64,000 nucleotides of DNA, taken from NCBI GenBank assembly GCA_021234535.1, contig CM037840.1, positions 7,925,094 to 7,989,093 of the forward strand. Reading direction: 5' to 3'. Below are positions 1-12,293 of this stretch, one piece after another. Origin of the DNA: Stichopus chloronotus. Lineage: Eukaryota; Echinodermata; Holothuroidea; Aspidochirotida; Stichopodidae. Numbering within the stretch: the first letter of the stretch is position 1; every line of letters begins with the position of its first letter. The translations under genes were made by a program, and so were the position numbers. The notes below the pieces were generated by a model. That model was given only the letters and a program-made list of their open reading frames with translations. It had not been told where the DNA came from and ran no database searches.

Positions 1-760
1 ACTTTCTCCACAAACTGTACAAAAGACATACAAACATCGTTCTCTGTTGTGGAGATGAAAAAAACACAATTCAGACATTGATCCGTAAATGTTTGATATC
101 ACGTGGCTTATTTATGTGCAGTTACCTATTCCACATTTTGCAGATTTGTGTACAGTAAAAGAAAACTGCACCAAGTTTAGCATACTCTGTACAACAGCAT
201 GTTGACGAAGGGTGTACTATGATTTTTGAGATGAGTGCCATCTTATGGAAGACTGCCACGAAGTCTGCTTCGCATGCTAGATCAAATTTAAGGGGTAACT
301 TCCAGTTCAACTTATAAAACAACACTTACAAAGATTCATTTTTAAAACAAAGACGACTCTTCTCTTTTTGAACCTTACTTCACAATATGGACAAGACTTT
401 TCTTTGTCATGCTACAGTAGTATGACAATGTTACTAACAACTTCACAAATAAAATATGTTGCTTTGATATGCAGAGACAGTTACCAAATATCTGATGTGA
501 AGATGCTTCCCGCTGTCATAGTTTCAAATGGTGAACAAAGACTAGTCTCATTCCAGCAAAGCTTTGATGGAAAACATGGCTGTCCAACATCTCACTCTTG
601 TGTTTGTTGGACATCTTAAAAATCTGCTTCCATACTACCAGACTGATGTCCATAAGAAAGGAAGGCAATTTCATCATCAGAATCTGTGAGCTTTGTACGC
701 TCATAATGTTCTTCCGATCTCCGTGTCAATGTTCGTTGAGCTGCAGACTGTTTGGCATCA
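1..760. other. 3' flank of LKAAEAR1
   Basis: This is the region downstream of the LKAAEAR1 stop codon on the minus strand, probably its 3' UTR followed by flanking DNA. A 60-codon open frame on the minus strand (616-798) overlaps the last coding exon in another frame. It has a stop directly upstream of its first ATG and I treat it as a shadow. I could not pick a convincing polyadenylation signal. Confidence 0.4.
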
Positions 761-3700
761 CTAAGACAAATCTCTGTTAATTGTGAGACCTTTCTCATCT
801 TCTAATATTGATTCTATTCTTGACCTCTGTGAAACAAAACAGGAGAGGAACAAACATAATTAAAAAAAGAGAAAAAAAATGTTCAAACAAGCTTGTACTT
901 GAATGGAGTGGGCAGGTGAACAGGGATTGTGGATGGGGATGAGAAGGTGACTTGGTATCTGTATAAAATGTAGGGTTCTCTGTCAAAAAATAATGTCGAC
1001 AAATTAAAATGTTCACCAGCTTGTTGTCTTTGAACTGTGATTTATGAGATTTCCAATCAGTATCTTGATTATTATGGTAGGATTAAAATGACCATACAGT
1101 TAGCTCCTGATGTAAGAGGATCAGAGAGCGATGAAACCACAGGCACATTAAAACAAATTCCACCAACAAAATGAAAACTGCCTAGCAACTGGTACTGCAG
1201 TTCCATCAGAGAAAGAAAATACCCTCTAATAAATATGTAAACATTGCATGGTAGTACACTTCTGATGGACATTTCAACAGGATGGGTATCAACGGCTGCC
1301 TCTGAAGAATACTATTCTATGCAGAATGATGTGGAAGATTTTACAGAACCTATCCTCTTCCAAGAAAACTTTTTAACAAAATGTATTTGTTTCCCTGTGG
1401 ATACTGTAATGGTCTGCAGTAACAATGACAGCATCTTTAAGTCTTCATGTTTGGATGTTAACATTTCAAATATACTGTTTGCACATGTAAAATAAATGAA
1501 TGTTGGCTGTGTGCATTCACAAATGTTTAAGTTCTTCTCTTTGTGAGGCCACCGATGGTACAGAGTGACTTAAAGGGGAATTCCAGTCAAGGAACATGTC
1601 TTTAAACTTATTTAAGTAAATGTCTCAAATAAGTCAGAAGACATGTTCCTTGATTGGAATTCCCCTTCAAAACAAAGGAAATCTTGGAAAGTTCATAGTG
1701 GTCTCATCCTACTACCAGGATAAAATTTCAAAGGTTTTGATATGAGAGACATACTACAGTACCTTACCTGTCAGCAATTGGAGCAATCAAGTTAACCAAT
1801 TATTCATTGTCAGTTGCATTTGAACATTTCATCCTTCAATATAAAGTGCTTTGCGCTCAGAACGATCAGCTCAATGCAGAAATAGTAATGGAAGATTACT
1901 TGACAAGACAGACTTCACACAGAGTAAACAGTGATGGACAATTCATACTGCATGAGGAGTTCAGAGGTCTGATCCCATTTCTGTTTAATGCTGCTGTATT
2001 ACCTTTTATTAACTTTACGGTATATCGCTTAAATATTGGATGAACATGCTGCGACCGACTTACCTGCAAAGGCTTATAATGGAGAAACTTCATAGCCACA
2101 AACAAAGCACAAAAGATATGGTCAGTAAAAATGTTTTTTTTTTTTTAAAAGGGGGTGTGGGTGGCACAAAGAGCCAATTACTGCACTACCTTGATGTTTT
2201 TAATAGGCACAACAAAGATAAGCATTTTGGCAAGTTTTGTAAATGGTCTTAAAAACAAACTGGCTTTACTCACCTCTAGTTTATCGAGACTATCAGCAGG
2301 GCTTCTTTTCTCTGGTACTGGTGGTACCATGGCCTGTAACCGGACAGCTTTGATAGCTGTAGGCTGGCAAGATATCAGGTGTCTGATCTCTTCTGCTCTA
2401 TTGTTCTGATAATGGAGTCTCATAATTCTGAGACGATTCCTCGCTTCTGCCGCTCTACAGGAAAATATGTAAAGTGTGATAGTTTTTGATATATTATGAA
2501 AACCATGTATTCACAAATTTCACTAACACAAGACGACGTACTGTAAATCACATTTTATGCCACATGTAGAGACATAACTCACATTAATAAAACATATGGA
2601 TGCTATGGATTTCGCATTCCTAAGAAGGGTCATATTCTTTTAAATAATTAACATCATGTGAATGATGTACGTGCTTTACATGATGGTGTTCCAAGTTATT
2701 CACACTGGCACAACTACACAGTTACAGCAAAATAACACTGTAAACATAAAAGTGTATATTCTGCTTTACACACAGCCTGTGAATAATAATTACATGATTG
2801 AGACAATCATACCATCACTACCATCATCATCATCAGCATCATCATCATCATTATCATCAGCATCATCATCATACCATCACCACCATCATCATCATCATTA
2901 TCATAAATCATTATCACCATCATAACCATCACCATCATCATCATTATCATAGTCATTATTATTATCACTATCATAACCATCATCATCAGCATCATCATCA
3001 TCACCACTATCACAGCTGCCATTACGGCATTACCAATATTATCATTACCCCAAACAGTTGCAGAATTGGTTTGAACCACTTAATTATCAAGATAGGACAG
3101 GTAAATTGTGTTCAGGCATTGTTTAGGTAAAGACTTAAAAGAGGGTCTTCTTGCTAGCAATTCTTGTCTATGTTTACAGATAAAATGTATTCTACTGGTA
3201 CCAGGTATCTGATTTCAAGATAGTGGAAAGGTTTGTTAACCAAACATATTTAGGACAGAACTGTAGCAGTCATCTGGGATAGTCCTAAGCCAGTGTTCCC
3301 ATTTGAGTGAGCGCAGTGGATCAAGATCTACCGCGCTAGATCAAACTCTGATGGGAACGCGGATCAACAACGCTCACTCAAGATCAAGATCCAATGATTT
3401 TGATGCACCCATCGGGGTAGATCAGATCGACCGCTCTGGATCAAAGTTCGTAATGGGAACACATTGGTAGATCAAGTGACCCTGGATCTCCAGTTTATTC
3501 CTTCCCGGCATGCATTTGCTTTCCGGTGGCAAACGCGGGTAATTAGTTCTAACGTAAGCCTCGCTGGGCACGTCGCTAGTAGGGCAAGTGTATACACCAT
3601 AGTGCAGTAGTGTAGCGTACATGTACAGCGCACATTTTCTGCCTGTACTTCGCTACTGATTGACCGAGAAGGGGCTAAGTTACTGCAATTCTGGTAATGG

Positions 3701-6700
3701 TACTAATTTAGAATCGGTAGCAATCGGACAAGGTATCAGGTATAATTAAAAGAACTAGCGAGCACGTTCATATGGTACGGATTTTAAAGTTGCGCCCTGA
3801 TAATTTATAAGAAATTTGGTCTGTTCGTTGACTTATTTTTGGTATGTTGCTTTTTAAAACAATTTCTTCTTACATCTGTTCTGTTACCGATAAATTGAAC
3901 CCCTGATGTAAAGTGTATATAAACTGCCGAATGGCATTTTAGTGCAACAAGAGCAACATTCGTCAAGTGGTCAACTGCCTTCGATGTAATAAACTCTTAA
4001 CTGAGATAGAAGCATGAGCAAACTTGCCAAACCAGCAATGTTTACCTCCATATTGAAAAACAAATGACGTTCTTGACATGTGTTAATACCTCACGCTCCT
4101 CAGTATGTCGTGGAAGTGGGAACAAAGTTAGTGCTAAGCTGCAAAATTATGATATGACCAATACTATTGCTGCTGTTGTAGTGTGCATGCAGTTAGCATC
4201 ACGCGCACATGTACATTTTTGTGATACAGTGCTAGTGTGTGATATCCGACTTGTAAATGTTGGTGACCTTTTTGTGCTTATGCAATGTGTTCATATAACA
4301 TGTTGATCTACCGTGCTCACTCAAATGGGAACACGGCTGTTGTCACAAAAAAGTACTACAGGTGTAATTTTCTGTATTTTCTCTAGTTTTTGTCATGAAG
4401 TGGGGGGAGGGAGGGGAGCTGGAGAAGGACAACCATTTGGGTTATGTTATCAACTTCAAAGCAGTTTAAATTAACATCATGCATTCAGATGGTAGTCAGA
4501 GCTTCAGAAAAAATGGCTGGTGAAGTGTACTATAACAAACAGAGAACAGGGTCAATTATTTTGAAGGGTAAAAAAAAAGATATGTAGACAGTTTTTGCAC
4601 GATTGGGACTTACTTGAGTTGTCCAATGAGCTGGCTGTATTTTTCCTTTTCCTCGTCCACTGCATTTTCTTTCTTCTTCTTCTCATACTCTGCTTTTTTC
4701 TTTTCTTGGACTCTTTTCTTTGAGTTGGCCATTGCCGCTGCAGCTGACTTTGGTGGGTCCTCATACTACAGAAAAGTGAAATTAAAAACAATTACATCCT
4801 TCAAAAAACATTTTCAAATAATTTGATTTCTTTGCAAAACCACAATGACAAAACTTCCTTTTCCACTTCCAGTACATAAGTACTGAAAAAAAAGCCAATA
4901 TTTCTTTACATAATCACTAATGGATAAATTAATGGACAAAACCAAACTGCTATCTAGCTGTGTGACAAATGCATGAAAATTAAGAGAAAGAAAAAATCAA
5001 AAGCTTGTAGTTACATCTTATTGGTAACATAACATAGTTCTGAATATAAAACTATGTGATAATTTCTGTAAGGTCTAAAAAAATGGCATAGTGGCAGATA
5101 TCTGCCTGCGATAAAGTGTCTGAATATACTGTGCCTCAGTCACCGTGTAACCAAAGATGATCTACCTTCAGCGAGATGTGACACTCTATCCGTAAACGGT
5201 GTACGAGCATGTACAGTAACACTAAAACTGCAGCAACCCCTTTTGGTTGAGAGACAGAAATTTGCAGCAAAAGGCAGTGCAACCACAGATGTACTGTAGG
5301 CTATCCATCCATAGAGTCATCATACTGTAGTTATGTTGGCCAGTCTACTGTACTGTATATTCCAGCTTTTGACTATGTGATATTAAACTTGCCTTTTCAC
5401 ACTTACCTTTGTTAAAACTGTTGACAGCATGATGTAAAAAAAAAAAGATGTTACAGACAGAAACAGTAATGGCATGCCTCTGTTATTAACTTCTTAGCAT
5501 TTTCTCACTTAACAAACCAACTACACTATAGTCCCTACTATCCATATATCCTAACGATATCAACCAACTGAACAGTAGTCCTTACTTAACATATATGGGT
5601 TTACAGCTCCACAGGGAGTGTTGAATCTTTCTGTATATTTTCCTTGCCACTACTCTAATGGCACATTTTCATTGGTGACATATCTCTATCCTCCCTGTTC
5701 TAAATTCTGGTACTGTAGTAACGTTGGGAGGTTGAACGGCTGCTATTCAACAGAGATCACACAAAGCATGCCAGACCTACCTAAAGACTGCTGGTGGAAT
5801 GTTTCTTTCTTCTTTTTTATATTACCGTATAAAATGCAATGTTTTATTCCTACAGTACAGTTCCTTCAAATTAAAAGTCTGTACTTACAGCTAGATATTT
5901 ACTCTTCTGTGATGGAGCTAAATTGTTGAATTCTCTCTGTGTGAGTTTCTTTCTGTTTTGGGGCTTAAATTTTCCTCCAGTAGAAGCAACATCATCATTC
6001 TGTAAGAGAGAAGAAAAAACTGCGTGCAAACTTTTTGCAAAATAAATTATTATACAACATTTCAATTCACTTCTTGAATAAAGGATTGAAAAAAAGTCAA
6101 CATTCTCTCACTAACACAAAGTTAAGGACCTACAAAAGTTGGGGATGAAGTTTAAACCCTGAAAGAATGATGTGCACCTATTGCAGTATTGCTGTGGTCT
6201 GCATGATATTGTAAAATATAGGTTGTTTCAGGGGTTCACAGTCGTGATATGGCTGCCCCAGAGACGGATGTTTAACGTTAGTAACAGATAGAGAGCACGA
6301 GAGACGTCAGAACCGAGAGAAATTGAAAAGCGTTTCCTTTGATTTAGCAATCAGAGTTCCATTTATCCTTAATTCGACTGGCACACACAAATTAGAGGAA
6401 TTAAAGATGATTTGAATCGATAACAGAGTTACATGACAATGACAGGAAGAGGTACAGAGAGATGACGGAGGCCTACATAATGCACTGAGACGATCTTCAC
6501 ACTTCGATGTCCAGACAGCCAGTGTCAGCGGCGTGGCGAGGTCGATGGATCAACCCACGCCGAACTGCTAAGGGTCACAGGATAGATGCTGACACTGGCC
6601 AATCACAAGTCAAATGGTTGACCTACGTAATGGAGTGAGGCGGTTGCCATCCGTGATCTACCAATCAGGAAAGTGTTGCACAACCTTTCTGAGAACAGGG

Positions 6701-7925
6701 TCTAAGTTTACTATTTTTAAGTGTTCTATTGTCTAATCTGACTGTCTGAGGGAAATAAAGAAAAAGTTAAATAAATCTGGGGAAAACACCGGAAGACTGA
6801 ACTTTGTAGGACCTTTTGCATACGTTGTGGTAGAATGACCATCTCTATACAACAATATATTAAAAAATAACAGGCTTAAATAAAACTATTGGTAGGGTAA
6901 ACTAAAACTGTTGGTACTGTAGGGTTTGATACATGTATTTAAATGTAGTCTTTTTTTGAATGTCTGCATATTGCACAGTAATGTCTCCATACAGTTATCT
7001 TACTTTCAGTTAAGTAATTACTGTAGTACTGTACAATACAATATGTGAATGGTAGTGGCATGTACCGTATCTGCACAGTCTGTAAATGTGTGATGTACAA
7101 CAGTGAAATTACCCTTTGTCCATGGCTACTGTAACTCAGGGCTTGAAACAACCAACAGTACCCACAGCCATGGCTATCAGGACCTTACAGCTGGCTGTGG
7201 TGCCCCTCAGTAAATGTCCTATGAAATCAGATACAGGTAGACCTACTGTACAGTATCTGGTCAATTTCTCATTTTGGCTATCTTGAACTTTCTTGTTTGG
7301 CAAAGTGGAGGCCGAAGTTAAGTGTTTGAAAAATGTTCAATTTCAAAACACCATGTTAAGCATACTGCACATTACTTCCACTACTGACTTTTTGATCTAT
7401 GGCGGTTGAGGCAGCAGAAAGCACGCACCTCGGCCTGTACTGGGCTAAGACTAAATTTGATTTACCCTTGTTCAGTATTTGAATAATAACATAATTCATT
7501 AGGCTAAGGCCTAGACTAAACTGTAGTGAAGCATCATTATCATCATGTGAACAATTCTTTCCTCTTGAATCTCGAAGAGGAAAAAAATTGAAATTTGCAA
7601 AACAAAACTTAAGTTCGAATTTAGTCTAGGCCTAACTTAGTAAATTCTACTTAAGCTTGTCGATTCTGATCTACGATTCTGCATTCATAAGTGACTCCAA
7701 CACAGCAAGGGCCATGTACAACGACGCTGCATGTGAAGGTGCATGTACAACGGGCTTTAATTTGAACTCAAATGGCATTTATTGTCGCACGGGCAATCAT
7801 TGGTATGCCCGACCAATACAAAAGTTCCTAAAACAGTAAGACTAAAGTTAGTTAGGCCTAACGTTAAGCCCTAGTATACTACTGACATAGGCCTAAGTTG
7901 AAATTTTGTTTACCTTATCTGCCAT
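761..7925 (-). CDS. LKAAEAR1: Protein LKAAEAR1 homologue, five coding exons
   Basis: Coding exons on the minus strand are 7914-7925, 5889-5999, 4614-4765, 2274-2454 and 761-826. They sum to 522 nt (173 residues plus stop). Every junction is GT-AG and the phases agree (0,0,2,0). Exon 1 encodes only MADK. Exon 2 is basic and polar (KFKPQNRKKLTQREFNNLAP). Exon 3 is a charged helix or coiled coil rich in Lys and Glu. The exon 3/4 junction creates the signature LKAAEAR, followed by NRLRIMRLHYQ and RAEEIRHLISCQPTAIKAVR. The last exon encodes RSRIESILEDEKGLTINRDLS and the TAG stop. From memory the vertebrate LKAAEAR1 has the same order: LKAAEAR, an RAEEI helix, a proline-rich PP segment, then an ILEE-type end. 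The vertebrate protein is poorly characterised, so no function is claimed. Introns 3 and 4 hold a transposon-like element, a CAT microsatellite and a hairpin repeat. Confidence 0.88.
1573..1667. repeat. 95-bp inverted repeat (hairpin/MITE-like) in LKAAEAR1 intron 4
   Basis: Two arms of about 30 nt are nearly exact reverse complements: AAGGGGAATTCCAGTCAAGG at the left and its counterpart ending ATTGGAATTCCCCTT at the right. They are separated by a short loop that itself contains TTATTTAAGTAAAT. The structure resembles a small foldback or MITE remnant. No clear target-site duplication is visible. Confidence 0.75.
2806..3012. repeat. (CAT/ATC)n trinucleotide microsatellite
   Basis: About 200 bp of imperfect CAT/ATC repeat with ATT and ACC variants lies in LKAAEAR1 intron 3. 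The long histidine-, serine- or methionine-rich open frames across it are artefacts of the repeat. Confidence 0.95.
3291..4339. mobile_element. Non-autonomous DNA transposon with TIRs, hAT-like ends
   Basis: The left end CAGTGTTCCCATTTGAGTGA is matched in reverse complement by the right end TCACTCAAATGGGAACACGG..CTG. The similarity continues inward to a shared GTGG/GGTAGATCA motif, giving imperfect TIRs of about 35 nt and a 1.05-kb element. Left-side subterminal repeats of GATCAAGATC, CGCTCACTCAAG and ATGGGAACRC are present at about 3320-3465. No transposase frame is visible. The CAG..CTG ends suggest the hAT superfamily, but I could not find a matching 8-bp target duplication, so the exact ends are uncertain. 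A TATATAAA and an AATAAA lie inside (about 3917 and 3989). The element sits in LKAAEAR1 intron 3. Confidence 0.7.
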
Positions 7926-8224
7926 AATTGTCTCTTTCGGATGGTTCAACGACTTTCCAGTCTCTTGTAATTATTAAAAAGGGAGTGAATCTTGCAACAT
8001 TTCTCTGCGACTCACCAGACACTTGTACAACATATGCAACGCAAAAACTTCTTGTACTCCTAAATTAAAACAAAATCGATAAATCACAAACAATCTATCA
8101 TGTTTACACGTTGTCAATGGATATGCAGTCGCTTGCCGGTGGTACCCCAACAATACAAAACCCCCACCCGTACTTTGCCCGATGACAAAAAAGATGCTAC
8201 TCCGGATTCAAACCACACTGTAAA
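7926..8224. promoter_or_regulatory. Candidate shared promoter between LKAAEAR1 and SNRNP25
   Basis: LKAAEAR1 starts at 7925 on the minus strand. The SNRNP25 start exon has a 3' splice site just upstream of its ATG (TTTTCTTCAG ending at 12258), which implies a non-coding first exon further upstream. On the plus strand, donor-like sites AAA|GTAAGT (8225) and AAG|GTAAGG (about 8425) occur a few hundred bases from the LKAAEAR1 start. A bidirectional promoter here is an inference; no core promoter motif decides it. Confidence 0.3.
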
Positions 8225-10133
8225 GTAAGTTAACTTCGGTCAACTCTTCTTACAGTACTAAATCTTAGGTTTTGCTAAGTTTATAACTTGATGTGCGTGC
8301 CAAAATAGTTATGATAACGTTTTGTGTAGTATACTGTATATCAAGATGAAGTCGCAGCTCTTGCTTCCTCATAATTTCACTGTATCAAATATTGCTTGTT
8401 CACTCGTCAGGCTTTCTAACCTAAGGTAAGGCAACAACACGTTGTCCAATTTCGCGAAACAAGTTGAGATACTGTATTCCGACGCGAACACAACTGCCAA
8501 GGAAGCGTTACTGTAGGCCTAATGATACAATTGCCGAACTAGGTTGTGCTGTGCAAGACCAACAAGTATGCCAGTTGCAGTTCCGCTGACGCAAGTTCTA
8601 AACCACAGTGGATTATGCACTCGTGGTAGCAGAATAAAGTTGCAATTTGAGTGCTACTGACAACTGTACTGTCACTCACTGGTTACTAAAATACTAACTT
8701 TACTGGCAGTGCTACTGTGTAGGCTACAGGCTTACAGTTACAGTAAAAGCAATGTGTTCAATCCAACTTCATATCGTAGAATATAACCTTTGAGGCCTAC
8801 CTTAAGCCTACTTATCCCCAAATGGCTGTAGGCCTAATGTTACAGTAGGTTATGAGCCTGCTTGAAGGGCACAACATCATGTGTGTGGGTCTAGGGTAGC
8901 CTGTACCTGCACAGACTGTACTGTAGGCTACTGTAGTAGGTAACATAGTGTGTCCAGAACCATTTCTACAGTTTGGTCATCACTTTGACTGCAGTGTATT
9001 CACCTGTGGATCATCAGAAAAATATCTAATGTTAGACATGGAAGGGTGTCAAACAAGACTGAGATTGCGATGCTAGTTCTGGTAGAAGAAATTAACATCA
9101 TCATGATGCAATTATTATTGAAAACAGACCAATTGCAATCCTGTAGATTCTGTTTCCATTAGTGCTCATTTATGGATGTTACTGTGGGTCTTTATCAATG
9201 ACAGTCATTTACTGTAACTTCTAGCATAAAATTAAATATTAGCAAATATGGCATTGCTTGATATTGCTACATGCTTTATTTGATATTGTGTACTGTTAAG
9301 TTCAACACCAATGCTCAGTTCTATCCTTCATTATAATGAAAATGGTAACAACCATTGATGCCCAGGTACAGTACCGTAGAATACTCACTACTTTTCAGTC
9401 CATGGAGTAATGTTTACTGCTTAGATTGAATTGTGAATCCGAGTTACTGTGCTGCTTTCTGAATTTCTTGAATTGGTAATGGTATTTATTAAGTAATACA
9501 CCTTTTAGATCTGTATGGAAATTGCACAGCCCTGTGTGTTTTCTGGGTCCTCTGACTAATTGCTGTCATTTCATGCCTGCAGCTCACAAATCTGATCAAA
9601 GGTATCCATCATTGAGAAGTGTGCATAAATTTCTCTTAGGGGACATTTCTATTTCTGCTAGAGTTTTTCTGTAAGTGCACATAATGCATACTGTACACCT
9701 CTGGGTCAATGCTATGCTGTCATTGGAGTTTGTGTATGACCCCACCAATGTAGCAAAAAATTTAGGGATTTAAACTTGTTTAAGATAGTACACATCTGAG
9801 GTTCTAATTTTACTACATTCAAAGTTTTTCAGAGACATCACAGTTAATCTAAATCACATCATTACCGAATGTTTCTGAGGTGCTGATTTTATTTATACAC
9901 AGTCTTATTTCAGACCCATGAAAACAAGCATTTTGAATTTTTACCTAAGTGAAATCATTGACCGTTTTCATTCCAGGGCCCACAGTGCCACCATATTTCT
10001 TTCTTACAAGTGCAGGTAATATTTAGTAACGCAGCTTGCATCAAAAACTAAGGAAGTCTTTAACCTTAATTTTTTTCTCTCCAATGTTTAGTAGCAATTT
10101 AATCAAAGAACAACCCTATGTACAGCACAGTAT

Positions 10134-10207
10134 GTTGAAACAGGTTACTAGTCAGAAGGTCAAGGTTAGTTCAACCAACCCTGACTTTCTGACTAACCTG
10201 TTTCAAC
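10134..10207. repeat. 74-bp near-perfect hairpin
   Basis: The arm GTTGAAACAGGTTACTAGTC and its continuation AGAAGGTCAAGGTT pair with AACCCTGACTTTCTGACTAA and CCTGTTTCAAC, with only a few mismatches and a loop of about 9 nt. The transcript would form a strong stem of about 31 bp. It could be a MITE core or a young inverted duplication. Confidence 0.75.
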
Positions 10208-11073
10208 TTGGTTGGTTGTTTGTCAGGTGTCTGAAATGTGTGGCCTCTTACTGTAGGACCAAACAGACAACTACAGTACAGGAGACTAGACAACTAAACA
10301 TGTGCATCAAAGGCAGTAACTTGTTACCCAGACCATATTTTTGGCTTCAGGATAGCAGAATTCTCAATTGGTTCTACAGCTGTAGTCTTTGATTGACAGC
10401 AAATTCAAAAGATGCTGAGTAGTTCATATTCCACAGAGTGCAAAGGGATCCATTGTTTTGATTTCACCTGTGGAGAAATTTTAGACAGGCTAAGGGAGGG
10501 AATAGATGTAAGTGGTTGGGAGAATTGAAACTGTCTGGGTGATGAGATTTTGTCTTTAAGCACATTGCATGAAATGCAGTTGGGCCAAATGTCAATTGCC
10601 TAATGTGTCCTGAGTATGTGAGTCACCCAAAGTTCATCCACAGCCAACAATTGGTCAAAGACAACTGTCATTTTTAGAACTGACAATCATATATATGGCT
10701 GATTCTCCGGTACTGGAGAGATTCACAGTGGACAAATATATGGAGCACCTACTCAGCCTCTTTTGGGTGGAAGTCTGTAGCTGATGTATTTTTATTGACC
10801 TCACCCAGCACAGAGATACATAAGATAACATTACTATCATACTGTCCCTAGTATTTTTCTGAGAGCCGATAATACTTGAAAAATGGCCAACAAGTGGACA
10901 CCAAAACGTGACATAATAATACAATTGTTTTTGAAAAGATTATCAGGTACAGAACAAGGGTTAGATCTCCTCATAATGTATGTCCTGTGAAGTGGATCAC
11001 ATCACTTTATGGAATGTAACACAGCATGGGGACAAATATTGCAGGAATAATCTTCTATGAGCTATTCAAAAAG

Positions 11074-12194
11074 TGTGTTATGTATGTAACATTTGGTGTC
11101 CACCCTGCCACATACGTAACACAACTCTGAGACCTGAAAACTGCAAGTACCTATTGATTGACTAGAGAGTGTTTGTCAAGACCTAGGCACCAGTAGTTCA
11201 TATGCACATGTGCTTGCACTTAGCTCTTATCTGTACAGAAATATAAGGATACAAAAATTTGATTTGTGACGTATGTAACATTGGTGTCCACCCACCCAGT
11301 TCATATGTCACAAAGCTACTGCAGCCATACAGCCACACAATAAATTTCCAGTTGTATACACAGGTATATCATAAAAGCCCATAAGGTTGTCTTTTAGATA
11401 AGTATTGGCATTTGTGGCAATGTTCACAAGGAGAGCCACCGTATGTAAATACAGACTTGGTGTCCACCCCCTTGCTGTCCTGTTACGTACGTCACAAAAA
11501 AATTGAACTTCACCAAAATGTCAGTTTGAGATAGAATATCAGGCTCTCTGTGACACTGATATTATTATCAACTTCAGTAGAATGAGTAATATACATAATA
11601 TTATTTTTTTACTGAGGAATGAAGGATTTGAAAATTTCAAATTTTGGATATGGACACCGTTACATACGTCACAATTTTAGTCAAAACTCTGTACTACAAA
11701 CACCTGACTTAGGCTGACTCTTTCCAGATACCTAGAATATTTACTACATCACGTAACCTGTGCAATAATAGTCAGCAGTGTGGGAATACATTCTGGTTCA
11801 AAACAGTAAATGCACATTTTCAGTGTTTTAAGAACAAATAGCAGCATTGTGACGTGCGTAACGGTGTCCACTTTTCTAACGGTGTGTTTTCGATGCCTTT
11901 TCATACAATATGACACTTTTGGGGCATAAAAGTAACTCAGATAGGCTAGAAAAATATGATAACACACAAATATCTCATATTTTTTTTTATCATATGCAAT
12001 TACAAGCATGCAAGTGGACACCATGTTACATACGTCACACATGTAGATGAATGACGTACTCTCTGAAATATCTCACTCAGTTATTACTCAACTATCTTCC
12101 TATTTGATCCTCAGTTAAAATATGATATTTGGAAGGTGATAAGCTACTTTTCAAAATTATTTGATGAATTGTACTTTTGGGTATGCACGTCACA
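11074..12194. repeat. Seven spaced copies of a TACGTA/GTGTCCAC composite motif
   Basis: The module TGTGACGTATGTAAC followed within about 3 nt by GGTGTCCAC recurs at about 11074, 11264, 11438-11495, 11648, 11848, 12013 and 12181. Some copies are in reverse orientation (GTGGACACC..TTACATACGTCACA). Copies lie 165-200 bp apart, while the DNA between them looks unrelated. The last copy keeps only the ACGTCACA half. The series lies just upstream of the SNRNP25 start exon. It may be a decayed tandem or satellite-like element, or a cluster of binding sites. Confidence 0.65.
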
Positions 12195-12293
12195 CTTTCA
12201 TTACCCAGTATTGAAGAATGACACATATGTTTAATCTTCATTGCCTACTTTTCTTCAGGGTTTTGCTGATTATTAAACTGCAGGTGCTTAAAA

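Larger units (their letters stand above)
8225..12258. other. Non-coding, probable first intron or 5' region of SNRNP25
   Basis: I see no supportable exon here. Apart from the hairpin at 10134-10207 and the spaced motif series at 11074-12194, the sequence is ordinary AT-rich DNA with frequent TACTGTA and GGCCTA words. The open frames at 10036-10392 and 11749-12042 show no recognisable protein features. Confidence 0.5.

Noticed and set aside
616..798. 60-codon minus-strand frame ending in GSMEADF with an acidic DSDDE segment
   Set aside because: A different frame of the same stretch gives the LKAAEAR1 terminal exon with correct phase, splice site and homologous residues, so this frame is a 3' UTR shadow.
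2662..3130. His-, Ser- and Met-rich open frames on both strands
   Set aside because: They are translations of the CAT/ATC microsatellite.
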